From Tamarix chinensis (Eukaryota > Streptophyta > Magnoliopsida > Caryophyllales > Tamaricaceae): DNA of 64,000 nt. Location: positions 11,636,286 through 11,700,285 of the forward strand of contig CM060174.1 of the NCBI GenBank assembly GCA_030549775.1, given 5' to 3'. Numbering within the stretch: the first letter of the stretch is position 1; each line of letters starts with the position of its first letter. Positions 58,424 to 64,000 of the stretch are shown piece after piece. The position numbers and the translations under genes are program-made. The notes under the pieces are model-generated. The model did not search any database. It had not been told where the DNA came from and saw only the letters and a list, made by a program, of their open reading frames with translations.

Positions 58424-58525
58424 TTCTTGCTATGGCTAACAACCGCAAGCAATTTCGAATCCCTCAGGCAAACTCTCACGGGAGTCTCCGGTGAGATGTG
58501 GGAGTTTTGTCATTAACAATTTCTC
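58424..58525 (-). pseudogene. LINE 5' end with possible ORF1 start
   Basis: This is the continuation of the LINE to the right of B. On the minus strand a short frame opens MTKLPHLTGDSRESLPEGFE, which could be the ORF1 start, but it meets stops quickly. The 13-base target duplication follows at 58,526. Confidence 0.5.
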
Positions 58526-58538
58526 TCTATTTTGGTCC

Positions 58539-58740
58539 TTATACCAAAAAAATAATGTATTTTTGTCCCTCTAGACTTTATTTTCATTTAAAAATAGTTA
58601 TTTAATGAGGAACTAAAGTAGATAAATTTGTATTTTAGAGCGACTAATTTTCAAATTAAATATATAGAAACTAACATAAATATTTTATATTAGGGGATCA
58701 AAATAGAAAGATTTGAACACTAGAGGGACCAAAATAATAT
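58539..58740 (+). mobile_element. right part of the small TIR element split by the LINE
   Basis: It ends AGAGGGACCAAAATAATATT, the inverted counterpart of the left part at 45,829. It carries no gene. Its internal GGTCC/GGACC words repeat, as in other GGTCCCTC-type plant MITEs. Confidence 0.65.
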
Positions 58741-59074
58741 TTGATTCAATGTTGTTCTGGCAGGAAATAGTTTTAGGTCCTAATTTTTGTTATTAGATAT
58801 ATATAAACATATATTATAAATAGTTTTAGGTCTAAATTTATTATTATTATATATTATATAGATATAGACTTATAACCTCTCTTATTTAAAATATTTGTCA
58901 TCATGAATTTAAAATATTAACTCTGATAATTAATTGTGATTTGTGCGGTGAATGCCCTTATAGTAAGGGGTGTTGATACTCTTTCACAACTAAGACCATG
59001 AATTCTAAGCTCTCCTCCCATAAACTGGATGATTGGTTAGCATGTAACCTAAGCAAGTAACACTCTCCAGCTCA

Positions 59075-60030
59075 TGATCTCCCTTCTTAGGATTACCTTC
59101 GCTCTTTGCTTATGGAAGTTAAAGAACATAAGGAGCCATTTAATTTTTGAGGGGGTACATCCACCACCTAATCTTATGGCCCATAATTCTTGTGATTTGC
59201 TCACTCATAATTACATCTCTTGGTTACAAGTTTCTAATCTCACTCATGTTGATTTCCACCACCATTTCTACAACATATGTTGGAGAGATCCATGTAGGAC
59301 ATTATTAAAGTCAACATTGATGATAGGGCTTTGGATAATCCTGATTTTATTGCCTTTGATGGTATTGCTTGAGCCACCTTGGGTAATGGATTTTTGGGTT
59401 TACAACTAATCTTGGCTTTGGCTTCATCTTGTTAGCTATATTATGGGGGATTTACTATGGCCTACTTCAATCAAAGAGGCATAGGTTCTTTCATGTATGA
59501 ATTTTTTGGGATTCTTTAATGATTGTTCACCTAGTTAGTGAACAATATTTACCGTTCATCCTCACTATTAGATACTAGATTCTTATTGAGTTATGATGGG
59601 TAAGGTTTGTAAATGACCGGTATCATTTCCTTATCTTTCTAGGTTTAGCATATCAGGGTTTGGCTTGACTCAATCATTTTAGCTTAATGGGATAATAAAT
59701 AAGCTAAGCATAAGCCTTATTTTTAAGTTAATTTAATAAACAAGCCAAGCTTGAGCATGAAGAATTTGGGTTCGAGCTCATTTAAAGTACAAAAGCTCAC
59801 AAGCTTGGCTCGTTTACCACAAACACTTGTAAGTTAGCTCGATTATCCAAATTCAAGCCTTATTTTTAAGCTCATTTATTAAATGAGCGTGTGTCTACAT
59901 CAGCTCGACTGTAAAACCATAAGGAAGATAATGTTGTTGCAAACAAGCTTGCTCAAATGGGTCATGGAGTATCATTGGGGTTGCAAAGTTTTGATTCTTC
60001 TCTAGCTAACCTTTTGAACAAATAGTTTTT
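59075..60030 (+). pseudogene. non-LTR (LINE-type) RNase H relic, interrupted
   Basis: The stretch FALCLWKLKNIRSHLIFEGVH (59,098 on) resembles the segment before the RNase H domain of plant LINE-derived proteins. After a frameshift, LKVNIDDRALDNPDFIAF and GIARATLGNGFLGLQ (59,308-59,410) resemble the first strands of RNase H, with the first catalytic Asp visible. The domain end HKEDNVVANKLAQMG (59,928-59,975) is in place after an unrelated GCTCG-rich insert at about 59,680-59,915. The first and last parts are related by order and spacing. It is clearly non-functional. Confidence 0.6.
59680..59915. mobile_element. GAGCTC/GCTCG-rich hAT-like non-autonomous fragment
   Basis: Repeated words AAGCCTTATTTTTAAG, GGCTCGTTTA and CAGCTCGACTG resemble the element at 63,439. 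Clear terminal inverted repeats and an 8-base target duplication were not found. Confidence 0.45.
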
Positions 60031-60067
60031 CAATAACATAAGGGTCAATATCATGCATAGTTATAAG

Positions 60068-60771
60068 TAGGGCTATTCACGGTTCAAATATCCAATATTT
60101 TGAATATCTAATTGTCGGATATCCAAAATTTTAGATATCTGAAAATGATATTTGATATTTGATGAACTTTGGATATCTGAAAGATCAGATATCTGAATTT
60201 TCAGATCGGATATCAAATATAATTGATATTATCCGAATAAAATTTAAATATAAAAAAACCACCAAATCACAAATATATTTGATATTATCCGATTTGCTGA
60301 ACAAATATCCAATTCGCTTAGTAAATATCTGACTTACTCAACAAATATCCAATATTAAAATTAAAATAAGAAAGGAGTGGGTGAAGTCTATTAGCACGTA
60401 AAGTGCTTTTATTTTATTTTTTACTTTATAAATATCTAAAAAGTGATTATATTAAAATAATAATTTTTTCTAAATTAAGTTTTGCCTCAAATAATAAATA
60501 AAGTAAGTAAAAATTATACACACACACATCTAAATTTATTTATATACAGTTATATATAAAATAAAAAATTATAAAAAAATGTATAAATATTTTTCTTTAG
60601 ATTGGATATTATTTGTATTTGTCAGATAAGATATTTGGTTTGTTTGGCTTTTTGTTGACCGAATTGGATATTTGATTTGAAAAAAATTGGATCAGTTATT
60701 TACTTTTTCGGATTGGATCTCTTCGGATATCAGATCAAATAAGCAAATATCATATAATATGAACAACCCTA
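60068..60771. mobile_element. hAT-like non-autonomous element (MITE), GATATC-rich
   Basis: The left end is TAGGGCTATTCACGGTT. The reverse complement of the right end is TAGGGTTGTTCATATT. TAGGGCTGTTCA-type ends are typical of plant hAT MITEs. The interior is full of GGATATC / GATATTTG words in both orientations, giving a long imperfect hairpin. No transposase is encoded. Flanks (GTTATAAG / GTTTGCAA) only weakly resemble an 8-base duplication. Confidence 0.6.
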
Positions 60772-62560
60772 GTTTGCAATTGATATTTAGATATTTGAAT
60801 CCTCATCCTAGGTTTGAAAATAACAACAACAAATCAACGTATCTCTATCCCCTATTGATAATGGTGTATGATGAGGCCCAAATATATGCGATTTCACTCA
60901 AATTGATTGACATAAGAAGATAAGATATAAGATAAAATGAAAATAAATGTTTTTTTCTTTTATAAATGTTATCATTTTTAGATATAGAACATAGTTTTTT
61001 ATTAACAATTTTATGCCATTTAAAGATATGAGTTTTGTACCAAAGTAATTTGCATAATTTTTTTCTTTTAATCTTTATTTTAGTTAGGAAATACATGGGT
61101 TCACAAAAAATGGTCAAATTTTGAAGAAACTTTCTTCTTAACTTCCAAAATATCCCACACTACATTAGTAGCTCGCATTTGATTGTTGATTAAATTGTGT
61201 GAACTCCTTAAGCCCCCGCACCAATCCCTCGTTCCTTTGTCTTTGCTTAGATTTATCTATCCTTATTTTCTTTTAAAAATTGTATATGTAAAGACTATTC
61301 ACCTTCCATGTTACCACAAAACATAATGTCATAAATAGAGATGATAATGGATTCCGAGTTCCACCTAGACTAGTAAGACCCTTTTAACTTTTAGCGTGTT
61401 TGAGTAGACCTTTTTTGATATCAAATGGATCTTAATTAGGTTTGGGTTTATATATATCTAAATAAGTCAGATTTGAGTCTATTTTTGGCTTTACTAAATC
61501 TAGATTCAACCCAAACCTGTATTGCAAGACCCGTTTACTATATATGTATGTCCATATGTATGCGCACACACATATTAATTTTATGTTCAATATCATTTTC
61601 ATGACATTTTATGATCTTCTTATTATTTTTTCTATTCTATTTATATATATTTACTTTATAAACAATCTATGTGATATTTTATTCCAAAAATATTAATATA
61701 TTATTTAAAAAGTTAAAGTAAATACTTTGAAATGTTTATCTTTTCACTATAAGAATTTTTTTAACAAAAATATATATATTAAACTACAAAAAACATAAAA
61801 TTATTATTTTTACATAAATTATCAATTGCTGTATCTATTTAAGATTTGCTTATCCACTAGATGTAATGATCTTGGAATTAAATTTTTATGACTCAATGAA
61901 TATAGATTTATGACGTTAAATAGTTTTAAGTTTGGTTGTACCAAATCCAATCTCAACCAATTGTTATCCCTAATCATAAGCAATGCGGTTTCAATATAAA
62001 TCTCATTCAACAGATAGTGCATTTTGCAATTCATGTCATTTGAAAACCAATATTGTCCTATGTTTGCAAAAATGCAGTGTACAATTTTCCCCGTTATCTT
62101 TATTTATTTATTATTATTTTTAATTTACCCCAGCTGTTGTTGGGTTTGTTTGGATCATAAGACTCGAGCGTATGAAGGTATTAAAAAAAGCGGAAAGGTA
62201 GCTAGTCAAAGAGCAGCAAGGGCTGCTAGCCACTTAACCTAACAGGCTAAAACTCAACCTCAGCATAAATGTATCTTTAGAAAAGGTCGCGGCCTCGTGG
62301 GTAGAAGAAAGAATGAATAGACAAGCAAAATTTGCCAAGTAAACGCAAATAAAAAGCATGCTTTGAACTTCATAACCAAAAGGTTCCCCATAATTTATAA
62401 GAAAGAAGGTAGGTTAGAAGCTAAAATACAACCACCAAAATCACATTTTCAGTTAGGCAACCACCGGGGAAGGATATTTCTCTACTGTTTGAAATGGTAA
62501 AAATTGGCTTAAATATGAGGAATTAAACTGTAAGGGGGGAAAAACACTGAACGAGTCTGT
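60772..62560. other. AT-rich intergenic sequence
   Basis: No gene is recognised. 62,140-62,560 is less AT-rich and directly follows (on the minus strand) the SRP72-like coding sequence, so it may be its copied 3' untranslated region. A run of T-rich sequence at 62,096-62,123 could be the remains of a poly(A) tail. The frame 62,024-62,242 is not assigned. Confidence 0.4.
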
Positions 62561-63440
62561 CTACCTCATCGTCTTCTTTTTCGACGACTTTAATGAACCT
62601 GCATGCTGAGATCCTCTTGTCCTTTCTTTTAGGTTCATAGCTGGATCTCTCCGTCTTAGTCAGCGTTCAGGATCTGCAGGTGGCCCTGGGTTTGCAGGGT
62701 CGAATCCCTTGGGATACTTTGGCTTTCTTCTTTTTCGTTCTCTCTTTTGGGATACTTTGGCTTTGTTCTTCCTCGTTTTCTCTTTTATTTTATTTTCATC
62801 TCAAGTCTCCAATCTTGCCATACGCGAAGCATCGGTAGGCTTTGCACTAGAAGCTCTCCAGCTTCTCCACTTCTTTTTCTGATAGAATGGGCAGTGGTTT
62901 CAGCTTCTTCTCATAAGATTCTGCCTTTTAGGCGTCCACCTTAGCAGCTGCGGTCACCAATCCCACTAAAGCATCCACGTTATCGTGATTCTTGACTGCC
63001 TCCTAGAACAAATGGAATGCATGTTTTTCTGTGCCATGTCTGAGCTTGAAAGCTACAGCCTCTTGCGCGATTATGCTAAGCCTGCTGCCTTCAGTCATAG
63101 CATTTTTCCACCATTGATCGCAGCATCAAAAACAGCATAGGCGCCATCAATGTCTCCCGCACGCTCTTGAAGAGCCACGATAGTGGCAACGGTTGCAGGC
63201 ATGTGTCGGATATCAAGGACACTGGCCAAGGCTTCGGACGCTGCTTGAGAGCGGCCAGCAGCAGCAGCACCTAGTTGTGCTTTTGCAAGCAGGAACAACT
63301 TGGACTTCCCAGGGAACTTCTCAGAAGCTTGTGCAAGTACCTTTTAGCTTTTATAGCCTTGTTCTCTCTGAAAAGCACTGCAGCTTGAAGCAAGAAAGGC
63401 ATCATGCTGTCTGGAAATATGCCTTGCAACCCTGCAGCTA
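62561..63440 (-). pseudogene. SRP72 (signal recognition particle 72 kDa subunit) pseudogene, 5'-truncated, probably processed
   Basis: SRP72 is a TPR protein of the cytosolic signal recognition particle. On the minus strand 63,440 to 63,270 reads LQGIFPDSMMPFLLQAAVLF. After a frameshift, 63,298-63,095 reads FLLAKAQLGAAAAG, then IRHMPATVATIVALQERAGDI and GAYAVFDAAIN, TPR-region text of SRP72. More blocks follow in changing frames (HDNVDALVGLVTAAAKVD, with a stop and shifts). YPKGFDPANPGPPADPER at about 62,670-62,725 is the very conserved SRP72 RNA-binding motif. The tryptophan expected next is lost by a frameshift. The Lys-rich end reads SSKKKTMR and stop (62,561). Domains run on with no intron-like gaps, suggesting a retrocopy. 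The N-terminal two thirds are missing. Confidence 0.8.
62711..62786. repeat. 38-bp tandem duplication inside the SRP72 pseudogene
   Basis: GGGATACTTTGGCTTTCTTC (62,711) and GGGATACTTTGGCTTTGTTC (62,749) start two copies. It duplicates the Lys/Arg-rich segment before the GFDPANPGPP motif and shifts the frame. Confidence 0.85.
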
Positions 63441-63830
63441 GGGCTGTTGACAAATCAAGCCGGCTCGCGAGTCGGCTCGGCTCGGCTCGTTAACGGCTCG
63501 ACTCGGCTCGCTTGATTAGATAAACAAATCAAATCTAAGCCTTGATTTTAGGCTCGTTTATTTAACGAGCCAAACTCAAGCCTAGGTTGACTCGGCTCGT
63601 TAGCTCGCAAACCGGCTTGATTCGAACCCGACTCGAATTCAGCTCGTTTGCTCGTTTATCAAATAAGTTTTGAAAATATATATAAATATAAAATAAAGTA
63701 AAAAAGAACTAATTATTTTTTTTACAAATAATTATCATAATTTAAGTCTTTTTTAACAAAAATAATTTTTATAAGTTTTTTTTACTAAAAATAATCTTCA
63801 TAATTTTCGAAGTGTAAATACAGTTGAACC
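63439..63830. mobile_element. hAT-like non-autonomous element with GGCTCG repeats, truncated or unresolved right end
   Basis: The left end TAGGGCTGTTGACAAATCAAG is a typical hAT-MITE terminus. It is followed by repeats of GGCTCG/GACTCGGCTCG and an AT-rich tail. It begins exactly where SRP72 similarity stops, so it truncates or interrupts that pseudogene. I do not find the matching inverted end before 63,830. Confidence 0.55.
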
Positions 63831-64000
63831 GGGCTTCCGGGCTGGGCGGCCCGGGCTTGTCTCGTTGAGCGGTCGAGGGAAGTCACACAGGTTTTTTTTT
63901 TTAATTCTTCCGGTCCTGTGCGGCTGTGCTGTGTTACTTATTACTTGTTTCCTGCGTGCTTTACTTTTCCAGAGTCCAGAGACTCCAGACGAGCGCTGCC
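63831..64000. other. GC-richer unassigned sequence at window end
   Basis: GGGCTTCCGGGCTGGGCGGCCCGGGC near 63,830 and the sequence after it resemble no feature called here. It may be a second GC-rich transposon end or the edge of genic DNA beyond the window. No SRP72 similarity resumes here. Confidence 0.35.

Larger units (their letters stand above)
45878..58525 (-). mobile_element. L1-type LINE, interrupted by LTR-like units B and C
   Basis: Without the inserted B and C it is about 4.3 kb, minus strand, with ORF1 followed by ORF2 (endonuclease, RT, zinc-binding C-terminus) and a 13-base target duplication. The 5' end lies near 58,525 and the 3' end near 45,878 with only a short A tail. All reading frames are broken. 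This organisation is that of plant L1-clade non-LTR retrotransposons. Confidence 0.85.

Noticed and set aside
45878..58525. Reading B and C plus the LINE as one large element
   Set aside because: Both LTR-like units have their own 5-bp duplications, and LINE coding continues on their far sides, so they are separate later insertions.

Overview
This window looks like intergenic, repeat-dominated nuclear DNA of a flowering plant. It is very AT-rich and has no gene I can call functional. It holds Ty3/gypsy and Ty1/copia LTR retrotransposons, a plant L1-type LINE, MITEs, a degenerate endogenous pararetrovirus (Caulimoviridae) and a retro-pseudogene of SRP72. The species cannot be named from the sequence.

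Layout. Positions 1-14,750 are mostly unassigned AT-rich DNA with a probable Tat/Athila-type solo LTR (2,983-4,536), a tRNA-like remnant, microsatellites and a Stowaway-like MITE. From 14,755 to about 34,570 lies an endogenous caulimovirid. It is split in its reverse transcriptase by LTR-like unit D (14,903-27,085) and in its RNase H by a Tat/Athila-like LTR (about 27,962-29,420). Unit D is itself split by LTR-like unit A (16,253-20,373) and by an internally deleted gypsy element, E (21,080-26,289). A second, shorter viral fragment follows to about 35,850. LTR-like unit F (36,225-37,701) comes next, then an unassigned stretch with two young tandem duplications, then a decayed copia element on the minus strand (39,682-45,132).

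From 45,826 to 58,740 a small TIR element was hit by a minus-strand LINE (45,878-58,525). The LINE was later hit by LTR-like unit C (48,946-52,706) and LTR-like unit B (53,875-58,418). The last 5 kb hold a non-LTR RNase H relic, two hAT-like non-autonomous elements and the SRP72 pseudogene.

Units A, B, C, D and F form one superfamily of long LTR-like sequences. All have TGTAATACCCC...GGGTGTTACA-type ends and 5-bp target duplications: ATTAC (A), GTTAT (B), GATGT (C), ATATA (D) and TTATA (F). None has an internal coding region, so I read them as solo LTRs. The most interesting new signal is a hairpin 77-102 nt before the 3' end of all five units. Its stem sequence differs between families while pairing is kept. 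Nesting gives a relative order: virus before D before A and E; TIR element before LINE before B and C.
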